Shown: positions 9,015 to 17,884 of the stretch, in pieces
Numbering within the stretch: position 1 is the stretch's first letter
How the letters are laid out: the number at the start of each line of letters is the position of its first letter
Assembly (NCBI GenBank): GCA_020635455.1
Contig: JACJZT010000008.1
Span: 139,835-203,834, forward strand
Length of the DNA stretch: 64,000 nucleotides
Reading direction: 5' to 3'
DNA from: Flavobacteriales bacterium
Lineage (GTDB): Bacteria > Bacteroidota > Bacteroidia > NS11-12g > UBA9320
Notes under the pieces: generated by a model
What the model was told of the DNA's origin: nothing
Database searches by the model: none
What the model saw: the letters and a program-made list of their open reading frames with translations, nothing else
Made by a program: the position numbers and the translations under genes

Positions 9015-10961
9015 TTACGGGTTGTTTTTCAAATAGTTCTTCAGAATCGCGTTTTGGGGCTCAATTGCCAAGATACGCCTGGCAAGATCTACAGCATTTT
9101 TTTGATTCCCCATGATATTGTAATAATCAAATAGATTCTTAAGCAGTGGTAAAAAATCGGGATCAATAATAAGACCTTTACTGTAGTAATACTTTGCTTT
9201 GCTGTATTGACCGTTTTTGAAATAAAGCAAACCCGCCGAATTTAAGGCATCCCGGTGATCAGGATTGAGAGCCAGGACCTTTTTTAACAACACTTCTTCT
9301 TCAAAGGTCTTTCCCAGTTGATGGCTGACAACGCTTTGTTTGTATAAAAAATCAAAATTATCCTTACTTAATTTATTGGCCCGCAATAAAAAGGCTTCGG
9401 CCTTGGAATATAGCTCCAGATTAATGTAAGCCTGGCCAATTCTGTAACTGGTCCATGCATCTGTGCTTTCCGGATCTACCTTGTCAGCTATTTTAATCAG
9501 TTTTCGGTACGCACCTTTAAGATAATACAAATGAATCCACAATTCCTTATGGTCGGAAGGCTTGAGCAGTTCTTCCGCCATTTGCAGGTAAAGTTTTTTC
9601 GGATCGAATTTTTCATAATACGACAAATATGCCCTGATCATCGTTTCCTTATCGGGTTTATCGTTATTGATACAATACAGACCTTTCAGCAATCCTTTCT
9701 TTAACTGAACTTTATTCCCTTCCGGTTTTCGAATGTAATGATCGTGAACGGTTACATGAGGAATGTCGATGGTTCCGGATGAAGGCATGTGACAGGAAAC
9801 ACAATCATTGCCTTTTTCCATTCGTTTACTTTTGGATTCACCACATTCATCCTCCCCCTTATGACACGAATTGCAGGCTTTGTTGTACTTTTCTTTACCG
9901 GTAACCTTTACCGAAACATGCGGATCGTGACAGGTTATGCAGGTTAGCTTAAGGTAGCCAGAAGCATTGGAATTATTTGATCTTATAAAGCAATTGCTTA
10001 ATTGAAGTCTTTGTGCATGGGATGCCATGATCATTCCATTTCGGTTATTCTCATAGTCGGGCATAAAAACATCAAAATACTCCTTTAGCTCCATTCCGGG
10101 CTTGAAGTCGGTAAAATATCTGTTTTTTTTCAGAACCGCATTTCCCTGTAAATGACAGCGCTGACACAGGTCTACCTGCAGGTTCCAATCAAGTTTGGCC
10201 GGATTAACAATGGTTCTGTCTATGCCGTTTTGCACATAGTTTGTTTGTCCTTTCGACCGCATCTTAACATGCAGTTCACCGGGGCCATGGCAACGTTCAC
10301 AATCAATTCCCATTCCGATGGATTCAAACCTCATTTCGCTTCCTTCCTGCATTACCGGCATAGAATTATGGCAACTCATGCATTCAACGTTGACTAACCT
10401 TCTGAATCGTGAATTCCTTCCGGATTCGAAACCCGGTGGCATGCCCCATCTGTGTTCCTGACTGTACCAGGTAAGCGGTGCCTGATATACATAACCATTT
10501 CTGAAAATCAAGTGGGAATTGGTATGTTGACCGGAACCTATTATGTAATCTATTTTTTCCTCTCGCCTATGAATGGTATCCTTATTTTGTAAACGATATT
10601 CAAGAACGTACAGTTCGTTATTTTTCCAGAATGGTTTATAATAAAAATTACTGAACGTATCATATACAATGTGGTTTTTACCAAATTCCGCTGAACTTTT
10701 GCTCCTGCCGGCAATCCCGAAAGAACTGCCCATTCCGGTATGCAGAAAGGTTTCGGCTTTATCCGAATGACAGGCCGCACAAGTTGATAGCCCAACATAC
10801 TTTACCGTATCGTTGTGATTGAGATATAAACCTTCCTTCGACTCAGATTGGTTGCCAACACAGGCATTAAAAACTACGATAACAACACCGATACCAAAGA
10901 TCAATATCAGGGCTTTCTTAAATACTGAAAGTCGATCTAATTTACGGTTGAAGGTAAACAC
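9015..10961 (-). CDS. Heptaheme c-type cytochrome with C-terminal TPR repeats
   Basis: The 648-residue protein starts with a hydrophobic segment (about 17-33) followed by C34. This may be a lipoprotein site, though the lipobox is imperfect, or a membrane anchor. Seven CxxCH heme motifs are visible, with first cysteines at 61, 194, 221, 266, 341, 363 and 387. The spacing and the CERCHGPGELH and CITCHDPH blocks resemble cytochrome c554/DmsE-like multiheme families. Residues about 470-645 form tetratricopeptide repeats. It should act in the periplasm in electron transfer, with TPRs docking a partner. No quinol oxidase or reductase is adjacent, so donor and acceptor are unknown. Confidence 0.9.
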   Translation of the reverse strand: MFTFNRKLDRLSVFKKALILIFGIGVVIVVFNACVGNQSESKEGLYLNHNDTVKYVGLSTCAACHSDKAETFLHTGMGSSFGIAGRSKSSAEFGKNHIVYDTFSNFYYKPFWKNNELYVLEYRLQNKDTIHRREEKIDYIIGSGQHTNSHLIFRNGYVYQAPLTWYSQEHRWGMPPGFESGRNSRFRRLVNVECMSCHNSMPVMQEGSEMRFESIGMGIDCERCHGPGELHVKMRSKGQTNYVQNGIDRTIVNPAKLDWNLQVDLCQRCHLQGNAVLKKNRYFTDFKPGMELKEYFDVFMPDYENNRNGMIMASHAQRLQLSNCFIRSNNSNASGYLKLTCITCHDPHVSVKVTGKEKYNKACNSCHKGEDECGESKSKRMEKGNDCVSCHMPSSGTIDIPHVTVHDHYIRKPEGNKVQLKKGLLKGLYCINNDKPDKETMIRAYLSYYEKFDPKKLYLQMAEELLKPSDHKELWIHLYYLKGAYRKLIKIADKVDPESTDAWTSYRIGQAYINLELYSKAEAFLLRANKLSKDNFDFLYKQSVVSHQLGKTFEEEVLLKKVLALNPDHRDALNSAGLLYFKNGQYSKAKYYYSKGLIIDPDFLPLLKNLFDYYNIMGNQKNAVDLARRILAIEPQNAILKNYLKNNP

Positions 10962-11024
10962 TGAAGTTAAATTAATAAAAAGCTCCGTAACGGAAGCGGT
11001 GAGATATTGAAGTTTACAGGTCTC

Positions 11025-11327
11025 TTAGCCAAACCTTGCCTGCCACTCAAGCATGCCTCCTGTTAGATTTTTCACATTTGAAAAACCGTTTTTTGATAAG
11101 AAATCACATGCAGCAGCACTTCTGGCACCACTTCTGCAATGTACCACAACTTCCTTCTCTGAATATTGATCCAGTTCATCGATCTGCGACTGCAAACTAC
11201 CCAAAGGGATCAAAATACCCTTAATGTTGTATTCTTCATATTCGTAGGGTTCACGCACATCAATAATTACCGGAGCGGTGCCGGCATCTATCCTCGATTT
11301 TAATTCTTCTGCAGAAATACTTAACAT
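11025..11327 (-). CDS. Single-domain rhodanese
   Basis: A 100-residue cytoplasmic protein covering one rhodanese domain. IDVREPYEYEEYNI is the conserved entry, and the active-site loop VVHCRSGARSAAA carries the catalytic cysteine that forms a persulfide. It may transfer sulfur in metabolism or tRNA/thiamine sulfuration. It starts 5 bases after the stop of the upstream T9SS protein, so the two probably share a transcript. The partner is not evident. Confidence 0.93.
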   Translation of the reverse strand: MLSISAEELKSRIDAGTAPVIIDVREPYEYEEYNIKGILIPLGSLQSQIDELDQYSEKEVVVHCRSGARSAAACDFLSKNGFSNVKNLTGGMLEWQARFG

Positions 11328-11332
11328 AACAC

Positions 11333-13219
11333 TTACAATTTTACAATTTTTTGATGATAAATTTTTCCGGACCTGAGGAGGATCTGTATTGTGTATACAC
11401 CCGGTTTGAGGTCAGTAACCTGTAATTCCGTATCGTGTGAAATCAACACCTTTCTTCCGTTCTGATCTATAAGAATTGTTTTTTCTACAGGCTCTTCTGA
11501 GGAAATGTTCAAAACAGAAACGACCGGATTTGGAAAAATACTTACTTTAACCTCCTGCAGTCGTGGAAGGAAAGCTCTATCGCCGAGGTAGGGTTTTTTA
11601 CCAAAATACGGTCTCATCATCAATGCTCCTTTAAAATCGTTGACCTGAACCCAATTGTTGCGATCAACAAAATACAGATTATCACTGGCTTCCATCTGAT
11701 GGTATCCGTTATTAATATCGTATCCGACATCCAGATGGTTGGTTCCCTGTTGTTCCCATCCGATGTAAAACGCTCCTTTTGGAAGCACCAAGGGTGTATC
11801 GAGATAGAAAACATGAAATCCGTTTATCGAATCCGTAAATTTTGGCAAGGCATTGTATCCGGTATATAGGCTTACATCATCAAGGCGACCGGACTTTACT
11901 TTGGTGATCGATTGCCATACTTTCAGATCAAAACTAAAAGCTGCGCTGGTTGTAACCGATCGGTTAAAAAACATACCAATGGCCGTTAGGGTATCCGATT
12001 GAGCAATATCGAATTTATAAGCGATCGCACCTTGCAGGAAAGGATCAGGTACATCATCGTCGTAACCAAAACCATATTCCGCCGAACCATCGTCGTAGGC
12101 ATAACAACTGCCAAACAACTGACAATCCTTAATTTTATCATTTGGCACATACTTTGATGAAATTCCCGATTCCCGCAATTCGAATTCCCGTTCAACTGAA
12201 ATGATCTTTCCCGACAAACCGCTCAAAGAGTACTTCGGGAACCTCCTCTTAGCATTTCCCATGGCAGGTATATTGGCAGCATTACTGCTAAAAGTTGTTG
12301 AAACCAGGGTGTTTCCTTTAAAATTCTCTTCTTGTCGGGCTTCGATGTTCAATACATTGCTGCTAAGGTTAGAAGCGTAAATGAAAATTGTATCAGCTTC
12401 GAATTCTGCAGGATTGGTGAGAAAATGTGCATAAGGCATTTCACTGTATTTTTTCAATAGAGAAGTTGGACGGCCTTGAATGGCAAAATCGTTGTAAGAG
12501 TGATTTAATTTTCTTCTGTTTTTGGCTAAGTGCACATAATCAACATGCCACTGATTCATATTTCCGGTATGACGTGAATAATTGATAAATCTGAATTGAA
12601 AACCCTTATGCAGGTATTTCGAATCTTTAATGTCAAACATTACAAATTCGAAAGGAGCCACAACTCCTCCTCTGGCCTTCCATACAGTTTTCCAGAAACC
12701 GTCCTTATCTTTAAACTGAACGATCAGGGAATCCACCTTATCATCGGAAGGGTCACCCAAACCTTGTCTCTGAAAATAAAAAGAAAAATAAATTGAATCG
12801 GCAGGTGTGAATTGCACCCCATTGGAGTCTTGTAAATTTATTGCGAGTGAAAGCAAGGTGTCGCATGCACCAAAGGAGGTACTGCTAAGTTCGGTATATG
12901 GCCGCCCTTTGGCATCGAGGTCATCGAAGGTGGCAACTCCATAACTTGGAGGATTTACCGGAAAATCATTATTAATGTAAACGTAATTGTTAAACCATTT
13001 TCCTGAATCCGGGTATACTTTCGTACTTACAAAATCATCAAAAAATGGAAGATTCAAAGTATCTTTTCTGCCCCATTTGTATTTTTTTTGACTTTCGTTC
13101 CAATTTGGATGGTTTTGAGCGTAAATTCTTAAGGTTGAATTGCTTGTGCGTTTAAGTTTAACCTGACCAAAAGCAATGGTTGATATAAATATGAATAGAG
13201 GTAAAAGTATGCGTTTCAA
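11333..13219 (-). CDS. Secreted T9SS type A cargo protein of unknown function
   Basis: The 628-residue protein has a signal peptide (residues 1-18, ending AFG-Q). The body is beta-rich and aromatic, with no catalytic domain I recognise. The C-terminus is a type A sorting domain, starting near VSIFPNPV and ending GKIYHQKIVKL. Many Bacteroidota genomes carry a similar long surface protein near the PASTA/Ddl genes. It is followed closely by the rhodanese gene. It should be exported by T9SS and attached to the cell surface or released. Confidence 0.82.
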   Translation of the reverse strand: MKRILLPLFIFISTIAFGQVKLKRTSNSTLRIYAQNHPNWNESQKKYKWGRKDTLNLPFFDDFVSTKVYPDSGKWFNNYVYINNDFPVNPPSYGVATFDDLDAKGRPYTELSSTSFGACDTLLSLAINLQDSNGVQFTPADSIYFSFYFQRQGLGDPSDDKVDSLIVQFKDKDGFWKTVWKARGGVVAPFEFVMFDIKDSKYLHKGFQFRFINYSRHTGNMNQWHVDYVHLAKNRRKLNHSYNDFAIQGRPTSLLKKYSEMPYAHFLTNPAEFEADTIFIYASNLSSNVLNIEARQEENFKGNTLVSTTFSSNAANIPAMGNAKRRFPKYSLSGLSGKIISVEREFELRESGISSKYVPNDKIKDCQLFGSCYAYDDGSAEYGFGYDDDVPDPFLQGAIAYKFDIAQSDTLTAIGMFFNRSVTTSAAFSFDLKVWQSITKVKSGRLDDVSLYTGYNALPKFTDSINGFHVFYLDTPLVLPKGAFYIGWEQQGTNHLDVGYDINNGYHQMEASDNLYFVDRNNWVQVNDFKGALMMRPYFGKKPYLGDRAFLPRLQEVKVSIFPNPVVSVLNISSEEPVEKTILIDQNGRKVLISHDTELQVTDLKPGVYTIQILLRSGKIYHQKIVKL

Positions 13220-13310
13220 TGTTTGGTATGCTTATAATTAATATTGAACGTGAATTAAGTTTTTATATTCTAATCGTCACAGCTTTTTAAACAATCTTAT
13301 TAAAATCTGA

Positions 13311-13925
13311 CTAATCAACTCCATCAACAATGGTCGAATCTTCGGCAACAGAAGTTGAATCTGTGTAGATCATATTTTGCATTACACCAACGATCAGGTC
13401 TATCCTTGATTTTCGTTTAAGTTTGGTCCCAGGCTTTACGGCTTCTCCTTTGTATAATTGTCCGAAAATGGGCTTATCGGATTTCGTGGTAATTGATGGA
13501 TCCGGTGTTTCAATGATCTGCCCGATCTCCAGTCCAAGTCCCTTAAGGACCTTTACAGCTTGTTCGAAAGACATTTTGCCTGCAATGTCGGGCATTTCCA
13601 CTTCAGGAACGTCAAGGGAATTAACGATCAGGGCGATCTTTCTGCCACTTTTTACTTTTGAAAATGCCTTTGGATTTTGATCGGAAACGTGATGTCTTTC
13701 CAGGTTTTCATCAAACACAGAATCGATGATCAAATAATCAAGATCTGCAGACTGTAGTTTTGTAATGGCTTCATTTACATGCAGACCGGTGATCTTCGGA
13801 ACTTCAATGGTTTCACCTTTTCGGGTGTATATGTTTAATGCAAAAAAGGCAATGATAGCGATACCGACCAAAACCAGAAACATCAGCATGAAGTTTTTTA
13901 CAATTAGCCAGATTCCCTTTAACAT
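13311..13925 (-). CDS. Membrane-anchored PASTA-domain protein
   Basis: A 204-residue protein with one N-terminal transmembrane helix (about 10-32). After it are two or three PASTA repeats, seen as the VPKITGLHVNEAITKL and MPDIAGKMSFEQAVKVL openings. PASTA domains bind peptidoglycan or beta-lactam-like ligands outside the membrane. There is no kinase or transpeptidase domain, so it is a stand-alone periplasmic PASTA protein. Its neighbour is D-Ala-D-Ala ligase on the same strand (63 bases away), which supports a cell-wall role. Confidence 0.9.
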   Translation of the reverse strand: MLKGIWLIVKNFMLMFLVLVGIAIIAFFALNIYTRKGETIEVPKITGLHVNEAITKLQSADLDYLIIDSVFDENLERHHVSDQNPKAFSKVKSGRKIALIVNSLDVPEVEMPDIAGKMSFEQAVKVLKGLGLEIGQIIETPDPSITTKSDKPIFGQLYKGEAVKPGTKLKRKSRIDLIVGVMQNMIYTDSTSVAEDSTIVDGVD

Positions 13926-13988
13926 TCGCCGTTTCCCTTTATTTTAATTGAATAACTGTTTAAGTGTTAAAATAAACCGCAATATTAA

Positions 13989-14981
13989 TCAATTTGTTGC
14001 AAGTCGTTCATCAATAAGTGCATTGAGAAGCCATTCTATGCTCTGCCCCATTGCTTTTACCTGTTGCGGAAGTATGCTTTCGGCAGTCATTCCGGGAACT
14101 GTATTGATCTCTAAAAAATAAAAATCATCACCTTTAAGAATAAAATCTACACGCGCCATTGCACTGCAATTGGTTTCCACAAATATCAGGCCTGTTAGTT
14201 CACGGATCTTTCGGGTAAGTTCAGGACTTAGGTCCGCAGGTGTGATCTCTTTGGATTTTCCGAGGTATTTCGCTTCATAATCAAAAAATCCGGTAGAACT
14301 TATGATCTCGGTTGGTGGCAATGAAACCACTTCTCCGTTCAACTCATAAGCTCCACATGAAAACTCACGGCCTTCAATGAATTCTTCCACCATGACCTCG
14401 GAATCAAATCCGAACGACTTGTACAATGCTTCTTCAAGCTGATCAAACGATTCAACCCTGGTAACTCCATAACTGGATCCATGCTTATTTGGTTTTACAA
14501 AAACCGGCATATTCAATTCCGTTTTAACTCTGATCAAATGTTCCTGAATTCGTTCTTTATGCTTACACAAAATGGATCTTGCCATTTTGATACCGGTTCC
14601 TGAAAGGAACTTCTTACAGGCATCTTTATCAAAGGTGAGCGAAGAACACAGTACATTGCATCCGGTATATCTGACTTTTAAAAGATCAAAATAAGCCTGG
14701 AGTTTGCCATCTTCTGCCGGCGTACCATGTAATGGAAAAAAAACTGCAAGATCGAATTTGATCTTCCGGTCGTTCAAATTAAGGCTAAAATCATTCTTAT
14801 CCACTGAAAATCTCTGCTTATTTTCATTTTCCCAATACCAATCGCCCGGTTCAACAACGATCAATTTAACATCGAATCTGGTTTTATCCAGCCATTCGAA
14901 AACATTGATGGAACTGAGTAGTGAAATGTTTGATTCAGCTTCGTAACCGCCGGTTAGTAAAGCCAGATTAATTTTTCCCAT
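13989..14981 (-). CDS. ddl: D-alanine--D-alanine ligase
   Basis: The cytoplasmic ATP-grasp enzyme makes the D-Ala-D-Ala dipeptide for peptidoglycan. The sequence has the FPLHGTPAEDGKLQ block, FVKPNKHGSSYGV, VEEFIEGREFSCG and the metal-binding EINTVPGMT near the end. Length (330 residues) is normal. An upstream TTG at 14996 is in frame, but it lies inside the -7 box TATTTTTG (15001-14994). I therefore place the start at the ATG at 14981, giving MGKINLALLTGGYEAE. Confidence 0.92.
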   Translation of the reverse strand: MGKINLALLTGGYEAESNISLLSSINVFEWLDKTRFDVKLIVVEPGDWYWENENKQRFSVDKNDFSLNLNDRKIKFDLAVFFPLHGTPAEDGKLQAYFDLLKVRYTGCNVLCSSLTFDKDACKKFLSGTGIKMARSILCKHKERIQEHLIRVKTELNMPVFVKPNKHGSSYGVTRVESFDQLEEALYKSFGFDSEVMVEEFIEGREFSCGAYELNGEVVSLPPTEIISSTGFFDYEAKYLGKSKEITPADLSPELTRKIRELTGLIFVETNCSAMARVDFILKGDDFYFLEINTVPGMTAESILPQQVKAMGQSIEWLLNALIDERLATN

Positions 14982-14993
14982 ATTGAATGAACG

Positions 14994-15001
14994 CAAAAAT
15001 A
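14994..15001 (-). promoter_or_regulatory. -7 promoter box of ddl
   Basis: The minus strand reads TATTTTTG, an exact TAnnTTTG match, 12 bases before the chosen ATG at 14981. It implies a very short 5' leader and excludes the TTG start. Confidence 0.5.
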
Positions 15002-15057
15002 GTTTTTGAAATACGATAAAAATCTAAAAGTTTATCACACTATGTTGTAAAGAATTT

Positions 15058-15065
15058 TATATTTG
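15058..15065 (+). promoter_or_regulatory. -7 promoter box of the TlpA-like gene
   Basis: TATATTTG matches TAnnTTTG exactly and lies 29 bases before the ATG at 15095. Confidence 0.45.
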
Positions 15066-15094
15066 GCATCTCATTTGCAATTCGATCAACAGAT

Positions 15095-15613
15095 ATGAAA
15101 AAAATTATCCTTACTCTCTTTTGTGCCTTTGCGGCTACAAGTTTCCTGTTTGCCAACCCGGACGACAGTACCGGAACCAAATCAACCCTGCCATCGGTAA
15201 CGGTTGTTGACCTGGACGGACAAAATGTGAATTTTGCAGAATTTGCTGCCAATGGACAAATAACCATCGTTTCTTTTTGGGCTACATGGTGCAAACCCTG
15301 TTTGGTAGAACTTTCAAACGTTGACAATGTTTATGAAGAATGGCAGGAGAAATACAATGTTCGATTGATCGCTGTATCTATTGACGACAGCCGTACGGTC
15401 ACCAAAGTAAAGCCTATGGTTAATGCTAAAAACTGGCCTTATGATTTTTTAATTGACGGCAACAGCGAACTTAGAAGAGCTATGAACGTTACCAACCCCC
15501 CTACGACTTTTTTATTGGACAAAAATGGCAATATTGTCTTCACTCATACCGGGTATCTTGAAGGAGATGAGTTTGAACTTGAAGAACACATCAAAAAACT
15601 TGCAGGTCAGTAA
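15095..15613 (+). CDS. TlpA/ResA-like secreted thioredoxin
   Basis: A 172-residue periplasmic thiol-disulfide oxidoreductase. It has a signal peptide (about 1-20), then a TlpA-like thioredoxin fold with WATWCKPC (C66 and C69) and a cis-proline in NPPTTF (about P136). Such proteins reduce cysteines of apocytochromes or other exported proteins. The heme proteins at 0.5 and 9 kb are possible clients, which is inference only. It converges with the TPR lipoprotein; the two stop codons are 3 bases apart. Confidence 0.92.
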   Translation: MKKIILTLFCAFAATSFLFANPDDSTGTKSTLPSVTVVDLDGQNVNFAEFAANGQITIVSFWATWCKPCLVELSNVDNVYEEWQEKYNVRLIAVSIDDSRTVTKVKPMVNAKNWPYDFLIDGNSELRRAMNVTNPPTTFLLDKNGNIVFTHTGYLEGDEFELEEHIKKLAGQ

Positions 15614-15616
15614 AAC

Positions 15617-16420
15617 TTACTGATTCGGTTCCGATCTTTTTTCTTTTGAGGAAATGTATTCTAAAAGTTGCATTTCGTCCATTTCGATCAGATTCTCCTC
15701 TAGGATCATTTTGGCCTCAACGGCAAGTTTACTTTCAGGATACAGGTCAACGATTTTTGTATAACACTCTTTTGCCTTTTCCGGTTCTTTAAGGTTGTTC
15801 CAATATATAAATCCTGCGGCTGACAGTGCATCCGGAGCCTTTTCATTGGCTTTCCATTCTGAAGCAAACCTTAAATAATTATCGACCGCTGCATTAAATT
15901 CTCCGGCCATCTGATAAAAACGTGCACTTTCATAAGAGTATTCTGCAACTTTTTTCGAACCGGTGTTCAAGCGATTCCATTCTTCAAGCGATTTTGCCGC
16001 AAATCGGTATTCAGGGGTTGAAAAATCAATTTTTCCTGAAGCTTTAAGATAATACCTTACCGCGGAGTCGTAGTTCTTCTTTTCATTCGCATAGATATCG
16101 CCAACCTTCAGGTAAATCCTAAACAAGTTGTCACCAACCTTATAACGTTCCATATAGGTTCGGGCATTCTCAATGGATTTATCCCAGTCGGCGATAAGAA
16201 ATTTAAAGATCACACTTTTGTACAGATAAACCTCAGACATGGAGTCTTCTTTGAAAGAATTAGCATATTCAAGGTATAATTCAGAAAGCTGATTTAAACT
16301 GGTCTTACTTGAGGATGAATCGGAATTTTCGATGAGCAGGATCTGCTTTTTCAAACCATCTTTGTTTTTAGAGCATCCTGCCAGAAAGATAACAAGGATG
16401 AGCGCCGGGATCTTATTCAT
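15617..16420 (-). CDS. TPR-containing lipoprotein
   Basis: The 267-residue protein begins MNKIPALILVIFLAGC, a clean lipobox with the lipidated cysteine at residue 16. The rest is helical with several tetratricopeptide-like repeats, including an EKAKECYTKIVDLYPESKLA unit. This resembles YfgC/BamD-like or CpoB-type TPR lipoproteins, but no defining domain lets me choose. It starts 13 bases after fabG ends on the same strand, so it is probably co-transcribed with it. Confidence 0.85.
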   Translation of the reverse strand: MNKIPALILVIFLAGCSKNKDGLKKQILLIENSDSSSSKTSLNQLSELYLEYANSFKEDSMSEVYLYKSVIFKFLIADWDKSIENARTYMERYKVGDNLFRIYLKVGDIYANEKKNYDSAVRYYLKASGKIDFSTPEYRFAAKSLEEWNRLNTGSKKVAEYSYESARFYQMAGEFNAAVDNYLRFASEWKANEKAPDALSAAGFIYWNNLKEPEKAKECYTKIVDLYPESKLAVEAKMILEENLIEMDEMQLLEYISSKEKRSEPNQ

Positions 16421-16433
16421 TCAGGAGGTTCAA

Positions 16434-17186
16434 TTACATTAACATTCCACCGCAAACACTTAATACCTGACCGGTAATATAGGATGACAAATCAGAGGCA
16501 AGGAACAAACTCAGATTGGCAACATCTTCGGGTGTTCCACCTCTTTTTAAGGGTATTTGTTCTGTCCAGCCTTTTATCACCTCTTCACCTAGCTTATGCG
16601 TCATTTCGGTTTCAATAAATCCGGGAGTGATCACATTGCAACGAATGTTACGGGAACCCAATTCCTTGGCAACCGATTTCGAAAATCCGATAATTCCTGC
16701 TTTTGAAGCAGCGTAATTGGATTGACCACCGTTTCCGTTAACACCAACTACCGATGACATGTTAATAATGCTTCCTTTTTTTAGCTTGAGAAAATTGCGT
16801 ACAGAGGCCTTTGTAAGGTTAAATACAGACTTTAAGTTCATTTCAATGACTTCATCCCATTGTTCCTCGCTCATGCGCATTAATAAGTTGTCACGGGTTA
16901 TACCGGCATTATTTATTAAGATCTCAAAATCTCCGAACTCAGCGATAACCTGCTCCACTAAAGAATTCGATTGTTCGAAACTTCCGGCATTTGACTGATA
17001 CCCTTTGACCTTTACACCATGTGCCTGAGCCAATTCCTGCTCCATTTGAAGCGCAGTTTCTGATGAACTGGCATAAGTAAAGGCAATATTGCATCCGTTT
17101 TCGGCAAATTTTATGGCGATTCCCCGGCCAATTCCACGGGTGGCTCCGGTAATTAAAGCTGTTTTTCCTTCAAGTAATTTTAACAT
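16434..17186 (-). CDS. fabG: 3-oxoacyl-[acyl-carrier-protein] reductase
   Basis: The 250-residue short-chain dehydrogenase reduces 3-oxoacyl-ACP with NADPH in fatty acid elongation. It shows the Rossmann motif TGATRGIG (residues 13-20), the NNAG block (92-95), the catalytic Ser in NMSS (144-145), Y158 and K162 in YAASK, and the PGFIETEMT segment. The C-terminal ITGQVLSVCGGM is typical of FabG. No other fab gene is nearby, so a related SDR function cannot be excluded. Confidence 0.92.
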   Translation of the reverse strand: MLKLLEGKTALITGATRGIGRGIAIKFAENGCNIAFTYASSSETALQMEQELAQAHGVKVKGYQSNAGSFEQSNSLVEQVIAEFGDFEILINNAGITRDNLLMRMSEEQWDEVIEMNLKSVFNLTKASVRNFLKLKKGSIINMSSVVGVNGNGGQSNYAASKAGIIGFSKSVAKELGSRNIRCNVITPGFIETEMTHKLGEEVIKGWTEQIPLKRGGTPEDVANLSLFLASDLSSYITGQVLSVCGGMLM

Positions 17187-17226
17187 AAGTCAACAAATAT
17201 AAAACACAAATAAAACCTAACAGCAT

Positions 17227-17256
17227 AAAAAAACCCGAAATATACTTCCGGGTTTC
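17227..17256 (-). terminator. Rho-independent terminator after the 177-residue lipoprotein gene
   Basis: On the minus strand AAACCCGGAA and TTTCGGGTTT form a stem with a five-base loop, followed by seven T residues. It lies between the lipoprotein stop (17284) and the fabG start (17186). Confidence 0.85.
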
Positions 17257-17283
17257 TTAACAATGTTTTTATTGTGAAATAAA

Positions 17284-17817
17284 TTATTCGTCCTGAAGTC
17301 TTACAACTTCATAAGAACCGGAAGAGATCGTTGCAGTTTCTAAACTTCCTGCAGCCTGCAGGTCGCCTGCGAACCCACCTTTGATTCGTCCATTAACAGG
17401 ATCAATTTTAGTGATGGTAACGGTCATGTCTTTTCCCGGCTGTGTAGAAAACGCGTATTCCTTTTCAGTAACATTCTGTCCTGTGGTAACCTCTATATTG
17501 ACTCTTGAGTCTACAGAATGCTTGAAGGTCCCGATGGCTTTTCCCGGAATGGTAAGAATGAACCTTGAAAACTTTGAATTTGTATAACCTTCAGCATGAA
17601 TGACGGTTATGTCTTCATTTTTTTTGTAATAGCCAAACATATTTAGGCTATCCCATTTCATATCATAGGTAGTAATACCGTTAAACTTAAATGTGTTAAC
17701 AGGCTCTACAACTTTTTTGGTAGTATCTGTAGTGACTACCGGAGTTGATTCAGTTGTACAGTTGTTAAAGGATAAAACTGCAGCTGAAATCAATAGTACA
17801 AAGAAGAGTTTTTTCAT
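17284..17817 (-). CDS. Small secreted protein, probable lipoprotein, unknown function
   Basis: The 177-residue protein begins with a hydrophobic segment (residues 4-16) and a cysteine at 20 within FNNCTTEST, suggesting lipidation although the lipobox is not canonical. After a Thr/Val-rich linker comes a compact beta-rich region ending SSGSYEVVRL. I recognise no family. It is a single-gene unit with its own terminator. Confidence 0.7.
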   Translation of the reverse strand: MKKLFFVLLISAAVLSFNNCTTESTPVVTTDTTKKVVEPVNTFKFNGITTYDMKWDSLNMFGYYKKNEDITVIHAEGYTNSKFSRFILTIPGKAIGTFKHSVDSRVNIEVTTGQNVTEKEYAFSTQPGKDMTVTITKIDPVNGRIKGGFAGDLQAAGSLETATISSGSYEVVRLQDE

Positions 17818-17884
17818 AAATTTATTAAAATATTAGAGTACAATTTTATATCATTTTAACGAATTCAACAAACTATCTTTGGCA

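Noticed and set aside
14982..14996. TTG start for D-Ala-D-Ala ligase
   Set aside because: The TTG is part of the -7 box TATTTTTG; the ATG at 14981 gives the usual N-terminus.
15607..15623. Perfect inverted repeat TCAGTAA-AAC-TTACTGA at convergent stop codons
   Set aside because: The symmetry follows from both genes ending in Gln codon plus TAA on opposite strands; the stem is short and has no T-run.
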